The notes under the pieces were generated by a model. The model was not told the DNA's origin. It did not search any database and was given only the letters and a program-made list of their open reading frames with translations. The translations under genes and the position numbers were made by a program. Positions 44,801 to 56,170 of a stretch of 58,993 nucleotides of DNA are shown in pieces; the stretch's first letter is position 1; each line of letters starts with the position of its first letter. The stretch covers positions 126,001-184,993 of the forward strand of contig CAJNDS010000260.1 in NCBI GenBank assembly GCA_905221605.1, written 5' to 3'. This stretch comes from Symbiodinium natans (taxonomy: Eukaryota; Sar; Dinophyceae; Suessiales; Symbiodiniaceae).

Positions 44801-47800
44801 AGATGCGAGGCCCTGGCCAGAACAGCTGGCAACACAGGGTCGCTGCCCGAGAAGAAGAGTTTCTACAAAGGGTTGCGGTTGGTTAAAGCAGTTGCCTGCC
44901 ATTTTTGGGTATTGACGTTTTGGGCTTTGTATCGATTGCCGGAGATCGTCTGGATTTGTCTGGGCTTGGCGTCGTGTTTTTTGTGTTCGACTGGGACTCG
45001 GGTAGCATGTTGAGAGAGGTCAAGAGCAGATTGGGTTAAGATCTAACGGCTGTACCATGTAATTCAGCCAAACCATTGCGATCAGAAGGATTTTGTGGTC
45101 CAGGTTGCAGTTTCGGGATGGGCAGGTAGGGGGAACTCCGCAAGGTTGTAGGCCCTTCTATTTCACAACGCCGGAGAGCAGCGCGACCGTTGTGGGAATT
45201 AGCTCATGTTACTGAGTTTACCAGGCATAGCGACAACAGTGGGCACCAGGCCTCAGTATACATGGAGCTGGCACAGTTTTGGAGGCATTGGCCAGCCTCT
45301 ACACGTGCTCGTCGTCACCGGCAGGCAGAAATGCGAAGTGTAGCAGCACGTGACAGAAGAAGTAGAGTCTCAACCATCGGACGCAGTTACTTCCGAATGA
45401 GACGTTGAAGCAGGAACGACGAATTCAAGACCCGCCTGGAGCATACTCTCACGAACTCCGCGCAGTTCAAAGATGGCCGCGTGGCGTGCCGTGCTCGTTT
45501 TGTATCGCTGTTGGCACTGAAGCTCTTGGGCGGCAACTTGGTCCTAGCATTTGAGCATGTTTTGACATTGACAGTTTGCCATGGCCAGTGGTTGTTTGCA
45601 GTCCATGTCATTCGCTTCTGCGAATTAGGTGCTTAAGCTTTCCACTCCCCACTTCTGCAAACAAGTTGCTTTTAGGGTTGAAGGGGTCCCCCAGCTTGCC
45701 TCAAACACCATATGAATCCCTTCCAAACCCATGCAAATGTTTGCGACCCCCTCCCCCCGCCCCCCCCCAAGCCCACCGCTTTTCTGAGCCGTGCGCCATC
45801 CTTTCCAAACCCATCATGCGAGCATTCTGTTTGCAATTGGGGGGGGGGGGGCTGCGCCCCACCCCCCCCCCCAACCATTTTTTTTGGCCGTGCAAGCTTG
45901 CGTCAATGATTTTCCTTCCGTTTGTTTTGTCTCATGCTGGCATTTAGAGCATATGCAGCCCCTGAAAATTCAGAAATGCCGCTCTTTACAGTATGTCAGT
46001 ATCTTGTGTGATGCCTGTAAGCTGCCTCTTGGCTGCTGGTTGCGATATCGCTGCTTAAATTTAGGGCTCAGGACCTGGAACAGCCCAGTTGAAGAGACGG
46101 TCGGAGCCGTCGTAATGAAGCCAACCGCCCGCATCCCATGGACAAGTCTTGATGCTGATGCGCGCTCCCGCTGGCAAGCAAAGAAATACTGGCGTTTTGT
46201 TGCCCAGCATCATGCCCCTAAACGCAGTATCTGCAGTGTCTGAAAACTCAGAAATTCTGCTATGTACAGTATGTTTACACTTCTTGCAGCCTGCAAAGTC
46301 AGAAATGCTGCTTTTTACAGTTCTTGCAAACTCTGAAAGCACAGAAATGCCGCGATTTGCAGTATTCGCAGCCTCTGCAAACCAACATTGCCAAGCCAAG
46401 CCGAGCCACAACACAAAAAAGAAGATAAAGAGACAGGCCCGAATAGGCCCGAGCCGCACCTAAAAAGATTAAACTCCACCCTTGGGCCCAAGGGCTTTGA
46501 ACGTTTTCATGAAACTCTGAATTCCTTGTTGACCTTTTTGTGTTTCAACAATTCTAAAGGTATGAAAGTGCAAACTCTCAAGTGTGAGTTCATTTGAAGG
46601 GCTTTTCAGTTTAAGAGCTTAAAGCTTCAGATTATTTAGGTGCCTTGTGGACCCCAGTGTTTTGGGTTCAAGTTTTGAATTGTGGGCTCTAAATTATTTG
46701 GGTTCCTCGCGCTGGGCCTCTTGCCGTGAACCCGTCAGATTGAACCTCGAAATCCTCGATTTGTTTATGAATCGGTGTGGGTTTATCTACGTTTTGTTAA
46801 ACTAATGTTTTTGTGAGAAACACATGCCCCACGGCATGCCACCCTCCAGAAGTTTCGGGCCTTTCGGAAAACCAAGTTTCGGTGTTTGCCCCGTCTGAGA
46901 GGACATTGGAACAAAACGCCCACAAGCCATGCAAAGATATACCACACCTGAAAAGCTGGACGTTAGAGAAGGAGCCTAAACGCAAAAAATGACTTTGAAG
47001 GGCCCGCAGTTATAGATGCGCAGTTATAGATGAACACTTTTTGTGAGTATGAAACATCAGAGAATGCGTCGGCAATGACGTCAAGTTTGGCGTTTTTGCG
47101 GGTACAAATCATTGCCTGCAAGTCACGCTTTTATCTTGTGGCCAGGTGCTCCAGGGAAACGATGCTAACGTGACTGTGGAGATTGCCCGAGAGCCCGGGC
47201 ATCAAGGCGGGGCAGGGCCAGTTTGATAGGTCTCGCAGTAACTATCATCTCCACTGACAGAAATGTTGTTAGCAATGTGGCATGATTTTCTGCAAAGCTT
47301 GAGCTCTACGCCTTGTACTTGGAACATGTTTGAGTTTCAGTGAGCTAATTTGTTGATTGCGTCTGGCGCGGTCGTGCGGAAGACGAGCTAAGACATGCGA
47401 AGACGAGCCAAAACACTGCAATGGCGTCGCCACCTGGCGTCACTCGTTTTCACTCGGCGCTCAGGAGTTGCTCGGCGTCACTCGACGGTTCTTTTAACCG
47501 ACTACCCATACTGCGGCCGCTCTCAAATTTCATAGAATCCAGGATGTGCATCCCTCAACTGGAGTCACACTGTAGGATTGCTGATCAGCCAATCCCTCGC
47601 CGTTCAGGGTTGCGGAGGAAAATCAACGAGCTCACTTGCACGAAGTTGTTACAAGCTTGGGGATCTCAACGAAACGGATGGGTTGAAGACCAAAAGATCC
47701 GGGGCCAGGACCCAATGCAACGTATCTGAGTGCCGAGCGGTTGATGCTGCTGATGGACATCGCAGATGTCATCATCACAAAGCCAGGCTGGGTCACTTTG

Positions 47801-49998
47801 AGCCCTTCTAACTGGCCAAAACCCTCCGGAACTTCCCATCAACTCCGATTCCCTGTAAACAGATTTGTCCAACTCTGAACAACCCCGAGTGCACCAAACT
47901 TGCTTGCATTTAATGTGCGGGTCTTTGGGTTCATGTCCTGCAGCACAGGAGCAAGAACTTATCGCACTTGGGATGAGCTCAAAATGGCAGAGCCGAAGAA
48001 ACTTGCAAACACAATCTATGGCCTCAATCCTGCTATTTAGCCCTAGAAACCGGACAAGTCAAGATGCTAGGGGGCGGCACAACGGCTGAGATTTCCTATC
48101 GTGGTCTGCCAGCTCGGACCTCAGTTGCTCTGCGTATGCAATTCAACAAGGGGTGGAAGGGCTACTGTAGGGGTTCCGAAAGACACATTTGGCCTATACG
48201 ATGTCTTTAAAGAGGACCCTTCAGGAACTCTGAAACAGTCGGGGTCCTTGCTTACAAATCAGATCTCTAAGCCATCAATGTCTGCCCCTCCCCTCATGTT
48301 TCAGTGCAGCTGAGGCTGTGTTTGATGCCACGCGTGGGCTTCTTCATTGGGAGGACACCAGCGCCGTGTTGAAAATGTGAGAGCAAACAGAAGCTCGAAC
48401 CCGCGATGAGAGCAGTCGCGCGCGGGAATTGTACAAAGCACCTTTCACCTTTGAAGGAGTTCACAGTGCACACTTTCGAGGAGCAAGGCGGCAGCTCTGT
48501 TCGACGCATGTATGGATTACCGGTTACTACGTAAGGAATGAAAACATACCTCACCATCATTCTCCAGCAAAGTCTCGACGCAGACCACCACCTGTGCCTC
48601 TTCCGGGCTTTCCAGATGATCATCACTTGCCTTTGTTCGTGCTTTCTTCTTGCAGAGGCCTGGGGGAGCGCTTCGTGTGGCCACAGCAGCTGGCGGAGGC
48701 CGAAAAGCCGCACAAAAGCTCGCCTTGAACCCGCGAACCCCCCCAATGGTTCCCAAAGAGTCAGTCTTTTGGGATCCCATTGCGAGCCGGTAATTTGTCA
48801 CGGTTTGCGGTTGCATGTATTCTGGTGAGCTGTTTCTGCGGCTCTTATTGTTGACTATTGCTTTGGCAGTGGCAGTGGCGGTGCCAGCTTGTTGGGTCTT
48901 CGGGGGTGTTGCCATTTGCTTGTGTTTGTTTGTTGGTTGGCTGACGTCTTGTGTCTTGCGTCCTTTGTGTGGAAGCAGCTATAGAGCGTTCCCCAGTTTC
49001 TGCCTTCATTTCTTTTTGTGAAAGCACGGGGGCAGCAGGGAATCCACAGTTTTGCTGCCAAGCTCTGGATATTTCGTGATGCCAGTCGGTGTCGGGACTT
49101 TTTCGGTTTATCAAAAACAGCATTGGAAAGTCAGGACCTTTGAAGCTTCGGCGTGGGCACCGGAAACACGCCAAAAACACTGCAGTACAATGCAGCGCGC
49201 CCCCTTCGGCCAGCCCCCTTCGCCCAGCCATGCATCTCGCGCTGCGAACTTCGTATCTCGACTGAAGCGTACAATGCAGAGGAGCTTCTGTCAGGTGCTG
49301 CTTTCGAGGGGATCGTGCCACTGGACTCTCAATTGAACTTTCGAGAAGGTTCTGAAGCCCCGCAGAATGCCAGCTTCCATTTTGCGGCCATTCTTTGTAC
49401 TCAACTTGCGACGGCTGATGTGCCTTACCACAGGCAGATGGTGACCGGTCGTTAAGGCTTTGCCCGAGATGCTGCGATCCCGAACTTGAAGATATGGAGC
49501 AGGTATCTGGATCGCTTTACAAGCTCCAACTGCCTAGTTGTCTTGGTCTTGCGCATCGCGCGCGCCGTCATGCTTCCATACCGATGCTTGACATGCAGAC
49601 TTTCAACACGAGGACGGGCCACACTTGCCATTTTTGTGGGGCGTGCATCAAAAAAGCGTGCCGAAGTCCTGCAAAGATTTTGTTTCGGCAGAGCTTTCGC
49701 CGCAATGGCATGCTGCTTGTTGTGTCACTGCGCCTTGACGCCTTGACTGGCCGACCCTGAACATTTTCATTTTGGCACGCAGCGATGATGAATGTGGCTT
49801 GTCGAGTCACAGCGCTTCGATGGGCATACTTTGGATACGCGGATATGCTTGCAAGATTTCTGTTCAATCATGAGCGGCATGTTCCATTCGAACCGACAAT
49901 TGCGTAGACATATTGGTACAAGGATGGCAATGGTGGTGCTGGCGGTTTTGATGATGCAACTGCTTCTTCTGTCTTCTGTTGGAGTTTCTGGTAGTTAA
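37245..49998 (+). CDS. TMEM144: TMEM144-family membrane transporter-like protein, 13 exons
   Basis: Exons: 37245-37349, 37537-37583, 37687-37759, 37882-37960, 38873-38977, 39689-39734, 39910-39947, 40382-40437, 40702-40760, 41103-41182, 41488-41531, 42133-42224 and 49908-49998 (stop TAA). They total 915 bp, 304 residues, near the roughly 345 of animal TMEM144, and join in frame. Family landmarks in order: AAVAVLFFGSNF, KYDAGDGMLFQ, LCLGIWFTGLMVLLL, GGVLWCSGN, KQIGLGPG, TWGTAALIIGWVTGFFGLFG, YGLNFLPSTW, INPEIMLPGFISG, VMWAIAQSCWFVAN, AAFPIILIGPGF, SLWSVFLFKE and IGTRMAMVVLAVLM. They imply ten membrane helices. The family belongs to the drug/metabolite transporter superfamily (sugar-transporter-like); its substrate is not established. 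Donors are GT or GC or GA except after 40760 (TT), so that border is uncertain. The borders at 38977 and the far 3' exon are inferred from phase. Met 37245 is the first in frame; Met 37284 is an alternative. Confidence 0.92.
41824..41862. repeat. (GT)n microsatellite in a TMEM144 intron
   Basis: About 19 GT dinucleotides between exons 41488-41531 and 42133-42224. Confidence 0.97.
45735..45885. repeat. Alternating C and G homopolymer runs
   Basis: Runs of C (about 45745-45770), G (about 45839-45850) and C (about 45860-45872) within 150 bp. They could pair as a strong hairpin and are error-prone in sequencing. Confidence 0.8.
45955..46385. repeat. Dispersed 'cagaaatgccg...tttacagt' repeat, four copies
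   Basis: Units such as aaattcagaaatgccgctct, aaactcagaaattctgc, aaagtcagaaatgctgc and aaagcacagaaatgccgc recur. Each is followed by a (t)tacagt or ttgcagt word and preceded by cagcctctgcaaa-like sequence. Spacing varies. It lies in the 7.7-kb last intron of TMEM144. Confidence 0.75.
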
Positions 49999-51111
49999 AC
50001 AGTTGGTGAACACATGAGCTAGTTCCTTCATGCAGGTTTGCTCAACTTGTTTTCACAGGTCCTGTCCAGAGCTTTGCTGCGCCCCCGATCCATCAAGATG
50101 GTTGAGGACCCTGTCAGGGTTTTTGCGGTGCCAGAGACAAGTGGCGGCGCCTTGGCGCTTTGTCATCAATCTTTACAGCCATGTCCGACACATTCCGACA
50201 CTCGGAAGTTGGTGCCTTGCGGCTTTATGCAACAAAATTCGGCTGCACAGTACCATATCGTGGTACATGCGTTTCAAGCCTGAAGTCTTGACAGCAAATG
50301 GATGCTGCGCGGCCATACAAGACAGTTGCAAACCATGCGCATCTCTTCTGCCTTGCTGCGAGGACCCGGCGAACCCAGGGCACGTGCTCAATCCAGGGCA
50401 ACTTGGCAAGACAGTCAAACTGCGGTTTGTTGCTTGCGCTGCTGCCTGAATGCAGTCACTTGCAAGTGGGTCGACATGCTGCTTCCGAATCTCACTGGCT
50501 TGACTTGGCATGCTTCTTGTGTCAACAACTTGATCATGTTTTTGCAGTATTGTCATGTTGCTGTGGCGTCTTGACGTACGTCGGTGCACCTGCAGCCATC
50601 ATCAGAGTGCAGTTTGCAAAATGCGCCCGGCAGGCCTCGCATCGTTGCAGAAGCCGAAAATCTCATGGCTTCTTGATTGCAAGAAAGCAGGCTCCCTGCA
50701 AAGACTTTCAGACACACGTATTGCGGGGAGCCTCAACTGACGTGATGTGCTCAGCGCGTGCAGGTGTGCATTGCTCGCAACAACTCGCTCATACGCAGTG
50801 TTACAACTCAGGAAGTGGCGTGCCAACAATGCAAGCTCTTCTCGGATGATCCTGCTAAAGCATGATGGATCTGTACGACCCGGCAAAGGCGGAGGAATCA
50901 AAAGCATGGATGTGAAGTGAAATCTGGATGCTGCCAGGCGGATTCTAGATTTCGAGTGGCGTCGGCGATCATGGGCAATGAGATATAGCATAGGGTTTTT
51001 GGGGTTTGGGGTCTTTCGGTCTTCGTGCACGTATCCCACTTGCGCTTCTAGGGCGAACACGAGAGTTGTGGGTTTATTAGGCTAAGTACTGCTTTGATAA
51101 ATGTATATGTA

Positions 51112-51153
<42 letters not shown>

Positions 51154-51496
51154 TATATGTATATTTGCATGTCTGTCTGATATCCTTCCTTCTTAATCTT
51201 ACATATTTCGACGTTTCTTCTCGAAATTCGACAATGTAAGTATTAAGCGACTGCTAGGGCTTGCAGCTGCTGAGTTGGTCGTTTACCCAAACTTAATTTA
51301 GTAGCGAGCGTTCGATTGGTTCAGGGTTCAAGGTTACCGCTTCATTTAGAGTGCCCCTTGTTTCTCCGTAAATTCGCAGTGTTGCCATGGCCTTACCTGA
51401 GGCTCATCATTCGAAACCAAGGCTTGCCGTGCGCCCCGCAAAGCCTCGGCTCTAGCGTTCTTTGCTTGATTTGCTCTTGCTGGTGTCTCCACACAG
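49999..51496. other. Downstream of TMEM144, long unassigned frames
   Basis: The + frames at 50030-50449 (139 codons) and 50298-50849 (183 codons) and the - frames at 50173-50589 (138 codons) and 50602-51060 (152 codons) overlap one another. All are Cys/His/Arg-rich without a motif I know. Retroelement remnants are possible. No polyadenylation signal can be called (dinoflagellates lack a clear AATAAA). Confidence 0.35.
51113..51149. repeat. (AT)n microsatellite
   Basis: About 17 AT dinucleotides bounded by tatatgtatgaa and gtacatatatg. Confidence 0.97.
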
Positions 51497-52769
51497 GCCC
51501 TGTGACTGGCTGAGAGAGGAAGAAGGAGAAGAAACAGAAGAAGCAGGGAGAGAGCCAGAGAGAGAGAGTGAGCAAGAAAGGCAGCCGTTGGGACAGACGC
51601 TGAAGCACCTCATGCCCGTCATATGCTATGAACCTGATCTCAAGCCCGAAACCCCCCACCCCTTGCCACACTTGCAGGGACAACGGAGCCCACACACTAA
51701 ATGTTTTTCCATGCCTTCCCTAGGGTAATCAAGTCAACCTGAATTTAATAAAATACAAGGTTGCTTGCGGAAAATGACCTCCTTTACCAGCCGTGCCAGG
51801 CATGGCACCAGTGCTGAAGAGCGAGTCGGAGCAGGACGGGGTGCTTCAAAGCTCTGGTGCGCCGGTCGGAGTAGGATCGGACCACGCAGTCCGCATAATT
51901 ACCTTGCCGATGTGCATTCAAACGATTTGTTCCCTCATCTGCTGGCTTGTCCAATGTAGACTTTTCTAACCTTTGCTGCACCCAAAAACAGCACCTCGAT
52001 ATGTGTTTGCCCGCGTCCGCGCCTAGCCAACACTAACTTGGCAGCTGGCAGAATCTGAATGTAATCAGGGTCCCAAGAAGGTGTCACTGCTTCGTCGGGG
52101 TCCAGCGGGCTTTGTGAAGCCTTCAACCATGGGCAAGGTTGGGATTCCGAGGCTGTGGATCTTAGATGTTGTGTTTGAATGTCTTTGGTCGTAGGGCTTT
52201 CAGGATAGAGGTCAGCGGCCTGTTCTCGGCGCTGTGATCGCGTTTGTTGATTTCTAGGTCGAGTCTTTGGGAGCGGGTGGCTCTGTCGAGAGTTGCTTCG
52301 GAAAGACGACCGCTTGTTCTGCCAGGACATGAGGGACTTTTACACGGAGGCGCACGCCATTGTCGCGACCCCTCTGAGAACATAGGGTTTTGGGGAATAG
52401 GGAAGAGGGTTCCTCAACTTGGCCTTGAGACTCTGGAACCAAGGGCTTGGTGATTTGCATGCCTCTTAAGCAATCGTGATCGATCATTGCTCTTTGTGGT
52501 TTCAGAAATCCAAATAGGGTGCTCTGGTTGAGGTTGAGCTGCACTCTTGGCAATGGCACAAGTCGCGCGTTTTGTTTCCTACTGTGTGGGTGAATGAGAT
52601 GGCTGCCAAACCCCCCGCATTCAAACCATCTTGCACTCCACCTGGCATGTGGCCATGAACAGTTTCATTGCGTGATTGGTGCTGACGGTGCCAGGTTCGC
52701 CTGCTGTCCGTAAAGTCCCTCTTCAAACGCATGCGAGAGCTGGAGGCCGCGCAGCATGAGCAACAATAA
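51497..52769 (+). CDS. 3' part of an unknown gene, last exon with stop
   Basis: Candidate exons: 51497 to about 51660 (acceptor cacacAG|G; DWLREEEGEETEEAGREPER, strongly acidic, then LKHLMPVICYEPDLKPE), 52258 to about 52372 (acceptor tctAG|G; LCRELLRKDDRLFCQDMRDF, YTEAHAIVATPL) and 52695-52769 (acceptor ccAG|G; VRLLSVKSLFKRMRELEAAQ, then HEQQ and TAA). The last exon is phase 0 and looks like a coiled-coil C-terminus. Joins between the first two exons are not proven. One more exon may lie at about 52590-52665 (TILHSTWHVAMNSF). The family is not recognised. Same strand as the genes upstream. Confidence 0.45.
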
Positions 52770-53589
52770 ATGAAACATGGCTAACAAGCCGAGAATTGTA
52801 TTCTAGTCCAACAGGCTCAACGAGAAATAGCAGCCATCGCCGTCGCTCTAAGGTGCACACGCGTTCTTGGTCAAGGGTGCAGGGGGGGGCACCCTTAAGC
52901 CCCAAAACCCAGACCCCGAAGCAGGACACGCAGGGTCTCTGGGAGGCCGGGCCACCTCGTGATCCAGCCCTTCCTTCCAAGCGGCCTTAAAGGGCCTCCA
53001 GGGACCTGGCCAGTGCTTAACGGGCTCCCTAGCCGAGTGATGGCAAGGTCAACAATCAGAGTAGTTAGGACAAAGGATCGTTGGTACTGTGGCTGGTAGT
53101 AGAGGTAATGTTAGCATAGACGAGCAAGAATTCTGAATCGAAGCGTCTGTAGTGATGGTTACATGAACTTTCTCGTAGACAAGACATTTTTCTTTAGCAT
53201 AGAAAACGGAGAAGGGTGCATGAAAACGTCGACAGCAAAACGTAGCAATCATAGCTGCAATTACCGCAAGCGGTAAACAGCAGCACTGGTAGTGCCTTTC
53301 GCAACAATTCACGTTGCTTTCTTTGTCATCATTGCAGCAGGAAGCGATCCTTGGCTTCCAGCGCGGAAGGCGCTGGCAGTTAGGGATTCAAAGTCATGTT
53401 CGGTACCTCAGCTTCAGGAATCAGGGTCCAGGCTTTTTTTGGCTCTCCTGCTTCGAGCATGGCTGTACCTGAATGTATGAAACCACAACGAAATTGCAAC
53501 AGCAGCCTGTTCACAACGATTGCATCCATCAAGAGGTCTTACCTCGCTGTCGCAGGAGTCTAGGGGTAGTCAGGGACCATATTAAGCGG
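52770..53589. other. Intergenic, nothing seen
   Basis: Only short frames occur and there is no motif. It ends at the 53-bp minisatellite. Confidence 0.5.
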
Positions 53590-54535
53590 ATAGGTGTGGG
53601 CCAGAAAGAGCCACCAAGACCCGCAAGTACGATTTCTGATGGATAAGAAAGAGCCGCCAAGATCCGGGGGTACGATTTATTACGTACAAGAGTGGGCCAG
53701 AAGAAGCCACCAAAACCCGCGAGTACGATGTTTTACGGATAAGAGTGGGCCAGAAAGAGCCACTAACGCCCGGGAGTACGGTTTATTACGGATAAGAGAG
53801 GGCCACAAAGAACTACCAAGACCCGGGAGTACGATTTATTACGGATAAGAGGGCTAGAAAGAGCCACCAAGACCGGAGGAGTACGATTTGCTACGGATAA
53901 GCGTGGGCCAGACAGAGCCACCAAGACCCGGGAATACGACGCGTGAGGGATAAGAGTGTGCCATAAAGAGCCATCAAGACGCCGGAGTACGATTTGCTAT
54001 GGATAAGCGTGGGCCAGAAAGAGCTACCAAGACTCAGGAGTATGATTGGTTATGCGTAAGAGTGGGCCATAAAGAGCCAAGACGCGGGAGTACGATTTGC
54101 TACGGATGAGAGTGGGCAAGATCTGGGAGTACGGTTTGTTATGGATAAGAGTACCAAGACCCGGGAGTACGATTTATTACGGACGAGAGTGGGCCCTAAA
54201 GAGCCACCGCCAAGACCCGGGAGTACGTTTTGTTACGGATAAGAGTGCGCCATAAAGAGCCACCAAGACACCGGAGTACGATTTGCTATGGATAAGAGTG
54301 CGCCAGAAAGAGCCACCACGACCTGGCAGTACGATTTGTTACGGATAAGAGTGGGCCAGAAAGAGTCACCAAGACCCCGGAATACGATTTGTAACGGATA
54401 AGATTGGGCTAGAAAGAGCCACCAAGACACGGGAGTACGATTCATTACGGATAAGAGTGGACCAGAAAGAGCCACCAAGACGCGGGAATACGATTCATTA
54501 CGGATAGGAGTGGGCCAGAAAGAGCCACCAAGACA
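53590..54535. repeat. 53-bp minisatellite, about 18 copies
   Basis: The unit contains gggccagaaagagccaccaa, gacccgggagtacgattt and attacggataagagt. Copies diverge by substitutions and by deletions of part of the unit (for example near 54120-54160). The open frames in it on both strands follow from the repeat. Confidence 0.95.
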
Positions 54536-55889
54536 TTAGTTATAAACTAACCTTGGCAGCAACAGAATGACACATGTTAGTATTATATATCACGCACGCT
54601 CGACCTCAAACGCGCGATTACCTCTGTATACTCGTGACCCTAGAATCAAGTGCCTTGGATCTATTGCCAACAAGCCACCTAGATAACTTTACCTGGCCAG
54701 ACTCCTAGAGTGACGTAGAATTCGGGCGGAAAGCTCAGAGATAATGCCTTCTGACTGCCAGAGGAGTACAATGCCGACACACAATAGTTCTCATTCCCTT
54801 ATCTGACGAGGTAAGGCACTCCCGCCGATGGGAGAACGGCATTGAGTTGCTAGCAGCACATCGTCTCAGTTTCCCACTGCTAGGCAGGGGCGGCGCTCCC
54901 CTGACGCGACGCAATCTTAGCCAACTATAGCAAGGCGTCACACCCGTCCGGACCCCGCCAAGGAAAGTAAGGACGGTGAAGACGCAATCGGTGTAGGCGA
55001 ACAAGATGACGAATAACTCGATATTTCAAGACTCATCCAACAATTGCAAATATAGACACCCCATGTCTCGCCTTCGACCTGCGCTGGTAAAGGCGAGAAC
55101 ATTGCTGGGCGCTCTCTCATAAGGGAATTACCGTAGTCTCCATCCCCCTCCCTAACCCTAGCTAAATTGACGCAGCTGGCAGGCGCCTTCTCGGAGGAGA
55201 TCATGGATCGGCGCCTCATCTCACTTGATGAGAGGATTTATCGGAACTTTCTGGCTATGCCCCGGAATATGGAAGAGGTAGATTGACTCTAAACGCCCAC
55301 CGTCATATGAGCGGAGACGTAGGTGGGCACGCCGAGTTCGACACCACTGCCGTATTCATAATGGGTTTTACAAGCTCGCATTGCTGCCTGAGAGCTCATG
55401 CGTACACACTTTGCCATAGCCAGTCACCAACATCATGGAGATTCAACCCTGCTCAAAGATATTGGCCACTGACAATGTCCAATTGTAGCTATAACTATCT
55501 TTTCTGGCTGGACCCCGCCATGTTCAGACGTGAGAGCAGAGCGCGGTGACCCACCTCCAACCTTACCATCGGGCAATTTTCCACCAAGCTAGCCGAATTT
55601 CTTGCAGCTGAATCAGATGGTAACAGCAGACCCGAAAAAGAATGAACGTGCATCATTCCCTAGCATGGCAGCACACGCAGTGGCCGCCTGCCCGATTGCT
55701 CATGCAAATAGATAAGTGCCCCTACGTGTCTCTGAGCACGGCCACGGGTCCTCATCGAGCACCTAAACATCGATGGCCAATGGTCCTTACCACATCCGAT
55801 GAAGACGAAGGAGGGGAAATATTTCAAGAAGTGATGGATATACTTAAAAGAGTTATTTTATTTCGAACATCCCCACCCTCTCTGAGTAG
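54536..55889. other. Sequence of changed character, no gene
   Basis: The only open frames here are 70-120 codons or shorter and carry no motif. From here to the right end I see none of the AG|G exon signatures found in the rest of the window. Confidence 0.45.
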
Positions 55890-56170
55890 AGATATTCTGG
55901 GGCTGGGCGCTCCAGGGACACTCTGGGGCTGGGCACTCTGGGGACACTCTGGGGTTGGTTGGGTATTCCAGAAAAGACTCTGGGGTTGGGCGCTCTAGGA
56001 AACTAGAGCTGGGACTTTTCGCTTCAGCGCTCCAGGAGACTGATGTTGGCCACTCCAAGAGAAACTTTGGGGTTCGGTGCTCATACTTCATGGGTTGGGG
56101 CTGGGTGCTCTAGGGAAATTCTGGGGCTAGACACTTCAGATAGACTCTAGGGTTGGACATTCTAGGAATA
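55890..56170. repeat. 'ctctggggctgggcgctcc' minisatellite
   Basis: Eight or so imperfect copies of a unit built from ctctggggctgggc, gctccaggga and cactctgggg, spaced about 25-45 bp. Later copies decay into gactctagggttggacattc. Confidence 0.85.

Larger units (their letters stand above)
42225..49907 (+). other. 7.7-kb last intron of TMEM144
   Basis: The interval between exons 42133-42224 and 49908-49998. Donor GG|GC and acceptor gtAG|A keep phase. It holds the repeats listed separately and scattered open frames on both strands. One frame, 49261-49455, looks coding (EAYNAEELLSGAAFEGIVPL, LNFREGSEAPQNASFHFAAI) and runs to a TAA; it could be an alternative exon or a relic of another gene. Another, 48815-49021, is very hydrophobic (LLLLTIALAVAVAVPACWVF). 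No further TMEM144 exon was needed to complete the protein. Confidence 0.6.
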
